DNA of 64,000 nucleotides from Lamellibrachia columna (Eukaryota; Annelida; Polychaeta; Sabellida; Siboglinidae): NCBI GenBank assembly GCA_963662155.1, contig OY759275.1, positions 5,378,206 to 5,442,205 of the forward strand, read 5' to 3'. Shown piece by piece: positions 1 to 12,364 of this stretch (position 1 is its first letter; each line of letters starts with the position of its first letter). The notes under the pieces were generated by a model. It saw only the letters and a program-made list of their open reading frames with translations, ran no database searches and was not told where the DNA came from. The position numbers and the translations under genes were made by a program.

Positions 1-758
1 CGTCATGCCTCAGGTTTGTGCTGAGGACGGGGATGAGCCGACGGTCCGCGAGGCCAGACGTGTCAGAAGTATGTCATTGCTAAGATGGATACATTCAACC
101 AAATTCGAATTACCTGTCGTCGTGACCGTGAACGTTATACTAGTATTGCTATATTTCAATTCGTCCTTGTCGCCACGTTTTTTGTTTGTTTCGGGATTAC
201 TTTAATATTTTATTTGTAATGTTTACCTTTAAGAAAACTGCGTAAAATAACACTATTTGAGTTGGGCTACAAGCTCGTGCACACTGCTCGTATATATGTT
301 TATTAGTTATGTTTTGTTATTTACATTAAGTATAGGAATGATAATGTCATTTAATAAGAAGTTTGGTTAAAAACGAGATCATTATGTCAAATTCAACAAA
401 ACGTTGATACCGCATCGAAACATTCGTCATAAGATTGGCATATACCCGTATATCGTCGTCGTAAAATGTAATGTAAAAAAAATCGGTATGCAAATAAACC
501 CTTGTCAGTCGAACGCACTATGTCGATTCATACATAGCTGTCTTCAAAATGCAACGGTAGTTGTCCGTAGTTTTCTCTTATGTTTTCTCAATTGTTTTAG
601 GTCCGGTCATATGCAGAGCCAAGTGTCGGTACGACTCATGCGCGAAGATATGTCACCACTGCGCTATGTGCTACTGCAGCAATAACATATACGGTGTGTG
701 CAAGTGCTGCTTCATTGTGTTTGGCATAGCCATTCCAAAACCGAACAAATGGTGGTAA
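1..758 (+). CDS. Ten-cysteine secreted peptide gene, copy 1 (5' part outside window)
   Basis: Coding exons are <1-68 and 601-758, joined by a 532-bp phase-1 intron (donor GTATGT at 69, acceptor TTTTAG ending at 600). Exon 1 holds the end of a signal peptide (MPQVCA) and an acidic propeptide (DGDEPTVREAR) that matches the full-length copies at 26.9, 33.2 and 39.6 kb; the start codon lies upstream of the window. Exon 2 encodes the mature peptide with all ten cysteines in family spacing. Unlike its paralogues, which stop at CKCCD, this copy runs on for about 15 residues (FIVFGIAIPKPNKWW), a hydrophobic stretch followed by a basic, tryptophan-rich end. An AATAAA lies 98 bp after the stop. The family is not one I recognise. 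Secretion is inferred from the paralogues' signal peptides; a defence or venom-type role is inference only. Its promoter cannot be seen. Confidence 0.75.
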
Positions 759-855
759 CAACCATTGTATCGAATTATGCAGTGTAATGTCACTAGCATT
801 GTCACTCTCACCAATCTCACAGAAGGAGCCAATATGAATTGTTGGAAATGGCATA

Positions 856-861
856 AATAAA
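856..861 (+). terminator. Poly(A) signal of peptide gene copy 1
   Basis: AATAAA 98 bp after the stop codon. The other gene copies carry AATAAA about 80-150 bp after their stops, so this placement fits the family. Confidence 0.6.
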
Positions 862-3800
862 GTGATATTTCTCCAATGTTGTGTATATTATGTTCATACA
901 CCAACAACCAGTAGAACAACTCGATTGCCAGTGCTTGTTTGCCGAGTAACTATTATGTTATATCAAATAGGTAACTAGATTGCTAATTGATTATATTATA
1001 TATTATATAATAGGTTATGGAAAATCGTACTTTATGACAAAAATACTCAAATATAATTGGTTTTGTTGAATGAGTTGGAATATGTGTTGAAACATGTACT
1101 TTGAGGTAATTTTCTGTAAAAAAACCCAACCACACATGTCAGTCATGATATGTTACGGAAATGAACGTACTAATTATTCTATCCTGCAAACTAGCTAGCA
1201 AAACACATTGATCCAAATAAATACCAATGTGGCAATAATAATGATGATGATGATAATAATAATAATACACAAATACTTCACCGAGGATCCCTGCAGTCAA
1301 TCCCCAACTTATGACTTCCCATGCACACTAACAACGGAGAAACCGATCATGCTCCTTAATTAAGACTTCCTGGATTGATTTTATATGGTGCGCTTTTGCT
1401 AAAAAAAAATACGTTTACTCTACGTTTGAATGTTGGTACGTTTGAATGTTGGTACGCATACGCATCGACCTAGGAAAATCAGAAAGTTTAATCTCATATA
1501 AGAATAAAGAATTTAGATAGCACTCTTATCGAATTATGTTTAGTGCGTGAATATGCTTTACCCAAGGCTATTATACGTTACGATATATCTTAATTGTTAC
1601 GGCTGCATGAAATCAAAGACGTTACACTGTACCTTCATATGTGTACATTTCAGAGTTGGTTTTTTTCCGGAAAAAAACGGTTTTGGACAAGGCAATGGGC
1701 AAAAACCGGGAAATATTGGGAAAAACTACCATAAACTGGGAAGAACTGCCATAAACTGGGAAAAACTGTCCATTACAAAGATTAACATTGTCTAGTCCAC
1801 TGGGAAACATAACTAATATCCATCTGAAGCAAATAGTTGTACTAAGTATCCATCTTAAGCAAACATTTGTACTAGTTACCATGGCCGGCTATAATCATAT
1901 TGTTAGTTTAAAGCAGGAATTATGTGTCATGAAAGTGTCATTCTTCATCTGAAGAGGCCTGGTGTCTCAAGTCAGACAGGCGACGATAGTATTGTCTGGT
2001 GCCAATTTGCAGTCTGGTTAAAATACAACTGGGATATTCAGCCCTGGACATTGGTAGGTGCTAACCCACCATCTCAGTAAATAGTAGCTTTGTCAGTATG
2101 TCTGCCAGCATGTATTCTAATATGACCAGAATCAATGATATATTCATTCTGGCAATGTTACACTAGCTTTTATAACAATACAACTTCAAATACAATCCCT
2201 TTCAGGGTTTTCTCGGTAAAAACTGGGGCGGGAGAAAGGCGGCAACCCTGATACATCTACTTCCTACTCAAGACAAACAGTTTTTATAAAAGGTTTATAA
2301 TTTTTATTATGTTTTGTAATTACTGATCGTCAACCATTTTGTCATGTACGAGCCACACATAAATATACTTGAAACTTTAAACGCAATTTATTTTGATGCA
2401 ATATACGAACTCAACACAACACTAGAAAATGCAAATATGAAAAGCAAAAATTATGCACACAACGGTCATTAATATAATTGTGCATAGTTCCAAAATACAT
2501 ACATGTTCCTGCACTGCAAACATTATTTGCAGACTTGGCTATACACCTAACACACACTATAAGATGAATATATTATATGTCTTCCTATTGTCCCTTTTGC
2601 GATCTTCTAAAAAAACTATTTTGCAAAGAACCATGTTTGTATGTGAACATGAATACACATGTATTGATATCAAGCATGGGCCAATTAACTTGAAAAAGTT
2701 AATTAATTAAATTACAATTAACTCAGAAATTTTCCAATTAAAAATTAACCTTTCATATTTATCAAGTCTTTTAAATTAAATTAAATTAAATTCCCAAATC
2801 CTCCAATTAAATTAACAATTCATTTTAATTCAATTAACAATTAACAATTAAATCATGCGTTGTTATAAATGTTTACAAATTAAAAACAGCTGTAATTTTG
2901 TTGGAAAGAGATTTGCTCGAAGATTTGTGTGGGGTTTCCTCTTATATTCAAACACCACATTATCAAAACCGGACAAATATATGCATCATTTCTATGCACA
3001 AAGTTGTTACTTATGCAGTGTTTTATAATAAATCATTAGGTTTCCCCTTTATTCACTTGCATTTAAGTATGTACACACTATTTGTTATGCATCACTAGAA
3101 CTGACATGCTTTTGATTCTGTAAATGATCCCACGCTGGTGTTATTTTAACTTCCTCCACATTAACAGTTATATGTACACATACAAATTATATATGCATAG
3201 GTCTAATATACATAGGTCCACTTTGCCAAAATGTTTACTTTCACAGAGATTTGCAGAAACCAAGATAAGCCATCAACTTATCACAAAACCTGAGGATATT
3301 CTATTCCATAAGCCTTTCCTCCAATTCACAGATGCACGAATGATCAGCCCACCCCAGTTGGTACAGTGAATAATATGATGTGCTCTATTATGTTCTCACT
3401 TCCATTCACACATGCCTGAATCTGATATTTATCAAGCTAGTGACTAGGTAACATGGCTGTGAGCTATCCAGTAATATTGAGAGTATTTTTTATTATTAAA
3501 ATTAAATTTATCAATTAAACTAAATTAACCCTTTTTGGCAAAGTTAATTAAATTAAATTAGCCTTGCCGGAAAAGGTGTCTGTACCAGGACATGTTACAG
3601 CTGATTCGTCCTGTGTGTCATCGTCCTCTTCATCTCCCGATTGTTCATCTTGACCAGCATATGCAATATACAATTGACCAAACATATATCATTATTGCTT
3701 AACACGTTATACAAATTTAATCCATGCAACCATATTTCATATTTTCACTGTACTGTTCGTCAATTAGTGTAAATAGCAAAGTAAATTGCTTTAGTTTCCC

Positions 3801-5395
3801 TACACATATTGAGATAATTTAAAAAATAACATTACTATGCATAGAGCCAGTTATTCGCTTCCTTCGAACAAATGATTTTCCAAGCTTTTAATAATGTTTT
3901 CTCAGATCGATAAACGCAATATTTCCCTCTGGTGATAAATAAACACGCATTATATTATACTAAATAACACCACAGTAATGTGTGCAAATGTGCGCATCTC
4001 TTGTTGTAATTTGAATAATTAAATGTTTACTAAAACAGGTGCATTTGATATTTCAGTTTCTTACGCATTCCGTAAGCCCACTGTTCAAATAAATCACTTT
4101 CAGAAACAAACACTAGTACGCATATATCTTATTGCATCAAGAGTTACGGTATGCAGTGTTAAAAATGTCACAGATCAAGGTAAAACTAAAACACCAACAG
4201 CCTTTCGCAATAAAATAAATGATACAAGTGAATTTTTAGGAGCAGGCTAAAATGCTTCTTTTTTATAATGGAAATAAATATTTTGTGTCTGCATAATTAT
4301 TTAGGCTGGTGCACATGCCAATTTCAGAATCAACGTATTCAGCAGTAAAACTGTCATCATTTGCATTGATACCTGTTGTGCAGCATTTCACAGCCTCAAG
4401 AAGACAGGTCTGCCGCTTTTGGTGCCTTCGCCTCGTGTTGCCACTAGACTAAATAGATCAAACCACGTACGAAAAGTATAAAATTAATCATTATTTACAT
4501 GCTTATTAATTATGAAATATATCCCCTAGTACTGAGTCTAATAGCCGTATATAAAATTAGATTGCATGAGGGATGACTCCAAAGATCACCCCGTAGGGAT
4601 TTACCCATCGACAAACATAATTATATTTTACTTTATAGGGTAAGATTTTTTTTAATGAGTGTGATGCTTTGTAAAGGAATCGCTAAACATCTCAAATTGA
4701 GTATTCCTAAATGTTACAGAGGATAATTAGGTAAATATCAACTTAGAAAATAGTTGGGAAAGTGGTGTTGAACGGGAATTGGGATATGTGTCTGCGACAC
4801 TTGTGTCTGCGACACTTGGTTGTTTGCGCGTGTCCGTGTGGCTCCAATGAGAATACATTCTCAGAGTAAGTAGTTGTCGTAATACGAACAGTACACATTG
4901 CATTGTTGATACACTACAATAAACGAATTGTGTCATACAAGCAAACATTCTTGGATAGAAAATACGCGGAAATATATTTCATATCTCCATCAACATGATT
5001 AACATAGATAATCGATTTGCTTGTTGCAGTTGATGGAGAATAGTTGGATTAAATTGTGATTAATATCATATTACGTAATAAAGGACGCACCTTGTTGAAC
5101 GCACACATTCTAGTAACTATAAAATCCGTAGCTGTAAAAATCGAGCAAAATGCAATATTAAACACACCAAAAGATGATTGCCTCGTAATAACATGTCATA
5201 ACGACTACATTAAATGTAGTTAGAAGGGAAGGTGACTCCTTGTTGGCAAGTTAGATAATGTTTATGATGTAGGTCAAGGATGCTGCCATACGTACTATGT
5301 CTTGTTATATACCATGATGATTACAACCGTCTACTTGAGTGAACTTGAAGGCGATATTTCACCAAGCCACAATTACAAAAACAATTGGGCAATTG
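862..5395. other. AT-rich intergenic stretch without a recognisable gene
   Basis: All frames are broken into short pieces and none resembles a known domain. It holds poly-A and poly-T runs, a (GATGAT/AATAAT) patch near 1240, a degenerate tandem of CATAAACTGGGAA-like units at about 1720-1790, and AATTAA-rich DNA at 2685-2860 and 3490-3560. I see no splice-bounded exon of the peptide family here. Confidence 0.5.
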
Positions 5396-5399
5396 TTTT

Positions 5400-5505
5400 C
5401 GAAGACGCGTGCAAGAAAATATCGACGTACTGTGCCACCTGTCCTCCCGTGCGGCGTCTTTGGTCAATGCTGGTGCTGCGACTAAATGTAGCAAAGGACG
5501 AATAA
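5400..5505 (+). pseudogene. Fossil of the ten-cysteine peptide mature exon
   Basis: From TGCAAGAAAATAT at 5409 the DNA follows the mature exon of the intact copies: the CKKI, YCATC and terminal TGCTGCGACTAAA...GTAGC parts are all recognisable. The middle (about 5442-5472) has diverged and carries a small indel, so the last cysteines fall out of frame (read as LVLRLNV) and several others are replaced. No signal-peptide exon, acceptor or leader exon is visible upstream, so it is a dead, truncated copy. It shows that the family once extended at least 5 kb beyond copy 1. Chance similarity is possible but unlikely, because both ends and the 3' flank match. Confidence 0.6.
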
Positions 5506-5865
5506 TTGCATGTATTGTGGTTCTGTCAGCTTCACAAACGTCTTAAGTGAACGATTATACATATCAAAACAATATCGACTGTACAAAGACGTCTCATTCG
5601 TTGCACTGTACAAAGTACGTGCGAACTATATGTGTATGGCCGAGCCTTGGTAAGTGATACTAGAAAATGTTATAAAAACTATTTCTGTCCCACAATGTTC
5701 GTTGATATAAATGAAGCTAACGTCTTACCAGTGCTACGCTGATTTGTGCAATTATGAAATATCTGTACACTTGATATTGTCAAGTTGATTACTTACAATA
5801 AGCTACATTGGTCCATCACACCATTTTATGCGTTACATATCGTATATAATATATCACATACACTC

Positions 5866-6180
<315 letters not shown>

Positions 6181-6259
6181 ATTATTATATGCGCAGGTTT
6201 ACCGACATATTGCTTTAGTTGACATATGTCTGAATGAGTCGGTAAACAGTCACGGTACT

Positions 6260-6930
6260 GTAATCGTCGTACAACCAACATAAACTACTCGATTATAATA
6301 ATATCTTGTATATCCGTCGCAACTTATCGTCTGGTTTCCTTATTATTTTCGATGTGGTGAAAGAACCGTTTTGAATCATCCACACACTCGAGCCGACCCA
6401 ACTTGTCGTATCAGCTTTAACACTTAAGTCGCCAGACGCGGTCGCTGCAGGTGGTATGACTTACACCCAGCGAGAACGCGATATGTGTGTCTGTCTCAAT
6501 GAACCTCAAACGTTATGACGCACCTTCTGACAAAACATTTGACGGTTTCACGGCAGTAAGTGGCTCTGCTTCGCGTGACCCTGTTGTCGTGGTGTTGAAA
6601 TCAAATAGGTATAATTTAGGAATGCAATGCAAATGCTCAAACAGTGCACTTTTATGTATTTATGTTACTGCACAGACAATTTATTTATAATCAATCAGGG
6701 CGAGGTGCATTCGCTTAGCCAAACAAAGATGTGTTTGGAGATGTTTGAAATTGCTCGTTGAATGTTTTTTTTATAGACGGCGGTGAGTTACTTAACAGCT
6801 CGATAGAGGGCTATTCCACCATGTACACATGCATACACAGTGATCTAAAATAAATTCGGGCCAGAGCAACTACTTTCTACTAAGCGGCTGATCGACTTAA
6901 GGATCACTCGAAATTTAACTTTCCCTGTCG
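6260..6930. repeat. Segmental duplicate, copy 1 (partner 22280-22950)
   Basis: About 650 bp, including the phrases CACACACTCGAGCCGA, ACCCAGCGAGAACGCGATAT and ACGGCAGTAAGTGGCTCTGC, is repeated in the same orientation at 22280-22950 with scattered substitutions and small indels. It lies right after a microsatellite in both places. No frame stays open in both copies, so it is probably a dispersed repeat or old duplication. Confidence 0.75.
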
Positions 6931-7049
6931 TATTACTTCCTTATATCTGCCCTCAAATACCAACTACACGCATCATTGGATTTGTTTCGACGAGGTGTTT
7001 CAGGAAATACAAACTTGATTATAATTCCCGATAAAAATAGGCATCGGTC

Positions 7050-7337
<288 letters not shown>

Positions 7338-7344
7338 TATTATT

Positions 7345-7662
7345 ACGCTAACTTTGGGGGCAGTCTGACAGTATCTCATCCGGGGCGCCGACATCCACGC
7401 GCCTCTTTCTACGTCCCTTCGCCTTCCTGCACCCTTCGCATTTGATCTACCAATTGGCGATGTATTGTTTAAAAACCGCAAACTCAGTTATTTAGAGTGT
7501 TAATACTTTTCTTCCTGACGGACAAATTTGGAAACAGTCGTTGGATTGTGGCGGCATCGAGTGAGAACCACACACTAGATGTCGCTACTCGTGCAAGGAG
7601 CGAACGAAGCGTGTGGTTGTCGGCGTCTGGGTCGAGATGCTGCCAAAGTTAGCGTATAAAAA
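7345..7662. mobile_element. Short TIR element (MITE-like), about 315 bp
   Basis: The left end CGCTAACTTTGGGGGCAG (from 7347) is mirrored at the right end by CTGCCAAAGTTAGCG (about 7639-7655), giving imperfect terminal inverted repeats next to TA. The inside has no coding potential. Left-end-related pieces recur at 8092-8170 and 8330-8455, and a weaker one at 9325-9390, each with the ...ACCA(A)TT(G/C)GCGA(T/C)GT phrase, so this is a small dispersed family with several truncated members in 2 kb. No transposase is seen. Confidence 0.6.
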
Positions 7663-8029
7663 CAACAAAGACAAAGACGGTGAAGTGAAGACGGCTACTT
7701 TGGACTTTGAAAACATTGAAAAACCTTAATTGTCCATTAAATGTTTCACATAAAATGGAAATTTTCCATTGGACTTAGGTGAGACAATAGTGGAAATTCC
7801 TTTTGATTGTTTCTTAAGAATGCAGGGCGTGTAAATACACGAAATTAATAAATTCATATGACGTGATAAGAGTGCAGTTGAGAAAGTATGAGGGGTGAGG
7901 GATTTAAAAACAATGACTTTGCCGAAAGCAGGGCAGCATATCAATGAGATGATGTTTGTTACATTGAACAGTTTTAAGTATTTTTATGGCCCGTTTTCTC
8001 ATAATAATACAAACACTTTAGCTAGGCCA

Positions 8030-9400
8030 CCAATGTAATAGTACACTGTGGTCTGACCTCAAATGGCTTGACCGAGACCCCACCATATCTATATTAATAC
8101 GCTAAATATGTTCTTTCGCCTCTTTGGCACCAGATACCTCTGGTCTACCAGTTCGCGACGTGTTTAAAAAAACACCAAGGTAGTTATTTAGACTTATTAA
8201 CTATAAGTGTTTTTCTTCCTGGCAAACAAAGAACAAAACAATAGCCGAATTGTGACCACATTATGTGTGAGCCCCACGATCCCCAGGTGGCGTAACAGTC
8301 ACTCCACCATCTCTGTCTCTATATTTATACGCTAACTTTGGGGGCAGTCTGGCAGCATATCCTCCCCGTCGCCGACACCAAGCGCCTCTTTCTACTTTCA
8401 TTCGCCTCCATGTTCCAGTGGCCTCTGATCTACCAATTGGCGATGTATGGAAGGCAGTGTTAGATGAGCCATTTTAATTACTTTTGGTGTCTAGGACGCA
8501 ATCATATTCATAAGTCAAAATTGTTTTTACTCACATAAACTGTGATTATTAATAAATCATTTTGTATCAAGATAATATATCAGGCATGCAAAGATAATTA
8601 TATCTAACTGATTCAAATATGGTCAGTAGGCTTGCTCAACTAACACTTGATACGGGGTATGCTGATCCACAGTGCAACGTAAGTTGCGTAACTGTTTTAT
8701 TTTTATAATTTACGTAGGCCTTGTACAAAAAATTCGTAACAACTCAGCCAGCACATCTACCCAATGGGTACAACACGTATCTGACAAGTCTACACGCTTA
8801 ATTAAAAACACTTAATTGATACAGACTTATAGGTAAATCAAGTAACTCAACAGACTTATAGGTAAATCAACAAGTGTAACTAACTGCTATTACATTGCCT
8901 TGTAGCTATCTGATGTCCTAATTTGCTCGGAAAACAATTAATTCCTTGATGTATTTTGGGGTAAAGAATACTCGTCTTCGTTCTTTAGCCACTGCTCAAC
9001 TAAACCTCCTTTGGGTCTTGGGTGGCTCAACTAGCCCCGTTTCAGCAATTAAGCTTATTTAATTAACTTCATTAACGCGTGAAATGATGTAAATAATATT
9101 CTTCTCTATGAATAGTTAAACCATTTGTAAGTGCACAGAAAACAAAGCTTGGTCATTAGCGTTAATAGTTTACATACCAGCAGACGTTAATCACAATATT
9201 TAAAAGTTTCTGAAAGCTTAAAAAACCTTTAGTTTGTGTTTTCTTATAATCAGACAAAATGTGTCATGGCCACCAATGCAATATTGCAATGTAGTCTGAC
9301 CGTGACCCCACCATCTATATATTCGCTTCTGTCTAAATTCCTTCTCATCTTTGGGCCAATCGCTTCTGATCATCCCATTTGCGATGATAAAACCTCACTC
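8030..9400. repeat. Cluster of fragments of two dispersed repeats
   Basis: Two repeat types interleave. One is the CGCTAACTTTGG family (about 8092-8170, 8330-8455). It travels with a GCCACCAATG...GTCTGACC...GACCCCACCAT phrase that occurs at 8028-8085 and 9268-9312. The other, at about 8632-9070, is the reverse complement of 28320-28740: TTGCTCAACTAACAC, CCCAATGGGTACAACACG and CAACTAGCCCCGTTTC all reappear inverted there. No gene is supported. Confidence 0.6.
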
Positions 9401-9479
9401 ATAAATTCACTTATAACGCGCAATCTTCGCTATCCTAAGTATTCTCTATATTATGGGTAAAAGCGAGCGAGTCGTAATA

Positions 9480-10045
9480 TTGTATTTGTCCATCAAAAGC
9501 CACATAATGGTTCAACCCTCTATTCGCCCACTGTGTCCGTCTCTGTCCGATAGGTAGAAAATAAGTATGTATAACTAACTTTTTGGTAATTTAATTAATT
9601 TAATTTTCAACGCTCTACCAGGCCTAATTCATTCACCGGGCTGGGCAGACATTGAAGGGTATCTATGATGGGTGCGCCTTTCTGCATTTGCGCTAATAGA
9701 GGAAGAATGTGTTGTGAACTATTGAAGATAATTATTGTAAACATTTTGTAGGAATCCTAAGAAACGAACGTTATAATGGTAGCATATTTGAAAATCAATT
9801 GTGGTTCACCCATTTTGCCACATGGACGTGTGTAAGCTAGAAGACAAATAGTATGTTTTACTTGAAGCAATGTTTGATTATATAATGATCCATTGCTGAT
9901 CGTTGACAGTTGTCTTGAGTCAAAGTACATTCGTCGGACATGCAAAGATGAACTTAATTAATTTTAATACGAATATGGCGTGATAATATTATCATAGTTC
10001 GGGCTCTATGTGGCTGTAGTCGTTTCATTCACCACATTAAGCTGA
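9480..10045. other. Non-coding spacer, nothing recognised
   Basis: AT-rich DNA without a splice-bounded exon, an RNA gene or a repeat that I can match elsewhere in the window. Confidence 0.4.
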
Positions 10046-10052
10046 TTAATTG

Positions 10053-10361
<309 letters not shown>

Positions 10362-10369
10362 CGCTTTGT

Positions 10370-12110
10370 TTCTGTTTTATTTCCAAAACGATGTTTTGTC
10401 ACCAATTGGCGGGGTTTCTGCTTACCAGGTCGGCTCGGTCTATTTGGAAAGCCGCATTTCTATAATTCAACTCTCGAGAATGGTGGTTGCGTAAATAAAC
10501 AAGACAGCAAAGACAAGTGAAAGAAAAGTAAACGAAAAATAAACATTTAATATACAATAGTCAGTAATTTACAAGACAATAAGTGGACTCCTGGTCCGGG
10601 CCTATGTAATTATTATTATAAGCAAATAACTCCGTTTCTGTAGTAATTGGCCAGGGAATTATTCATCCTGATAAATAACTATTAATAACGTCTAACATGA
10701 CCCATCTCTATCCAAACATCAAAAGTAAACGATATCGTTATATTCTTATTCACAAAAGATAAAACACAACTGTGCTTGCTTAAGTACATCGACACGTCTT
10801 ACTGTCACACAGCCTTGTTCTAAGAGGTGCAATGTCTGATGCGAGACATATGTGCATGGACAACAGTTCAGTCCCTTCTCTAAGGTTATCATGTTTCTCC
10901 CTCTGACGTGGCCGTCTACGGTCGTCGTCCCGAGAACGTCGTGCAGAGACGATTAGGTTGTCCGCTCTCGTTCTGCCGTACGGCTCCGGCCGTCGTGACG
11001 CGAACGTGGTGCAGAGACGATTCTGCGCTCTGCCGTCGTTCTATCGTCCTGGTGTACTGCTGCGGTTGTCGCGACCGTCTTTGTTCAGAGATGTCGTCTC
11101 GTTAGTGACATTTTTGCAGCGCCTCGCCTCTTCGATATTCACTGCGCATATCGGCTATGTTTTCAGTCAATTTATCACGCGTCGTACGTCACTCCTTAAC
11201 TTTAGGGGAGCGTATACATGTCAACCTCCTCGCTCAAAGTTATACCTTACACGTGAATGCATCACACGTGTTCTTCGTCTGACATCCGGTCGCCCACGTT
11301 CGGCTATATGACCCTTCCGTGTCCGCCCTACTTTCACCCTGATCTGCCTGCTCGCCGAGACACCTCAAACATGTGTCCAATGTCTTGATATACTCCTTGT
11401 GTATGAGATAACACATGACATTAATTCACCAGTCAAAGTCTCCTGGTCAAGTCCACTAAGAAATCACTCCCTTTATATTGTTGTAAACACCCCTAAATCG
11501 GGTAATACTCCGGTTCTTGCATACTTAATATGCATCAGTCTCATGGCATGCTTGAACAAACAAATTACGTAACATTGGTCGGCTCCAACAAAGGCCGATG
11601 CATTCCTTCATACTTGAAAGGTTTAAGTAATATATAAATAAACAGGAAACAGTATTCTCAAAAAAATGCTACATTTTCCCCCGATAACAATCTATTTCGT
11701 GAGCTTCGCAGCAAAAAAATTATTAACACTCATAACTTCATAAATCTTTCCACTAATCACACAATGCCACTCGTTATACAATATGTCACAACAACTCAAA
11801 CTAGTAAGTAACTCTCGGTACACTTTATACAATAAAAAAAATACACTACTATGTCCAACTACGTTGACCATATCAGCATATATTCCATGCGGCTCAAATA
11901 TTCTGCTCCTTCGTTATAAGTCCCGGGGATGGACTCTACCCGGAAACAATAGATTTGGACTTTTAAAGCCCACCGCATTACGCGGTCGTTTGTCAATTTT
12001 GTTGTGTTCAGAAATTTGAGGGATCGTTGATCACACTGTACAAAAAAATTTTGGCCGACAAGTACAGGTTAAATTTCTGGAGTCCCCACACAATTCCCAA
12101 ACATTTTCTA
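10370..12110. other. Non-coding stretch, possibly retroelement remnants
   Basis: The part at 10905-11160 is GC-richer than its surroundings and contains a doubled GTCGTGC(A/G)GAGACGATT phrase (about 10937 and 11005), as seen in retroelement long terminal or untranslated regions. I could not find matching ends or a coding frame. It lies downstream, in - strand terms, of the gypsy scrap at 12115. Confidence 0.3.
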
Positions 12111-12114
12111 TCTA

Positions 12115-12363
12115 CTACGGAGTATCGCCTTTGCACGGGGAGAGCTTCTTGCTAGCAAAAGCTACAGTAAACAACGTTCCGTTCCCTTCCTGGAGCAACA
12201 TCGCTCTCAGTCCTGTATCAGATGCATATGTGCGTAGGATAAAAGTAATATTAATGTCGGACAACCTATATATGGATGTGCTACGTAGAGCCTGCTTTAG
12301 TTGGTTGAACAAAGTGTTCGCTTCCTCACTCCAACTTACCTTGCTAGGGTGTTTCGTCCTCAT
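12115..12363 (-). pseudogene. Ty3/gypsy-type RNase H fragment
   Basis: The - strand frame reads KVSWSEEANTLFNQLKQAL, then TYASDTGLRAMLLQ, then FASKKLSPCKGD. This order (W-x-F-xx-LK, D-A-S-x-x-G-x-x-A-x-L-x-Q, A-S-K-K-L) is the connection/RNase H start of Ty3/gypsy-class Pol proteins, with an ASD triad in the DAS position. Only about 80 residues survive. Protease, RT palm and integrase are absent next to it and no LTRs are seen, so it is a truncated dead insertion. It abuts the next relic at 12363. Confidence 0.7.
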
Positions 12364-12364
12364 A

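Noticed and set aside
10905..11300. LTR of the gypsy fragment at 12115
   Set aside because: The composition is suggestive, but no TG...CA ends, target duplication or second copy could be found.
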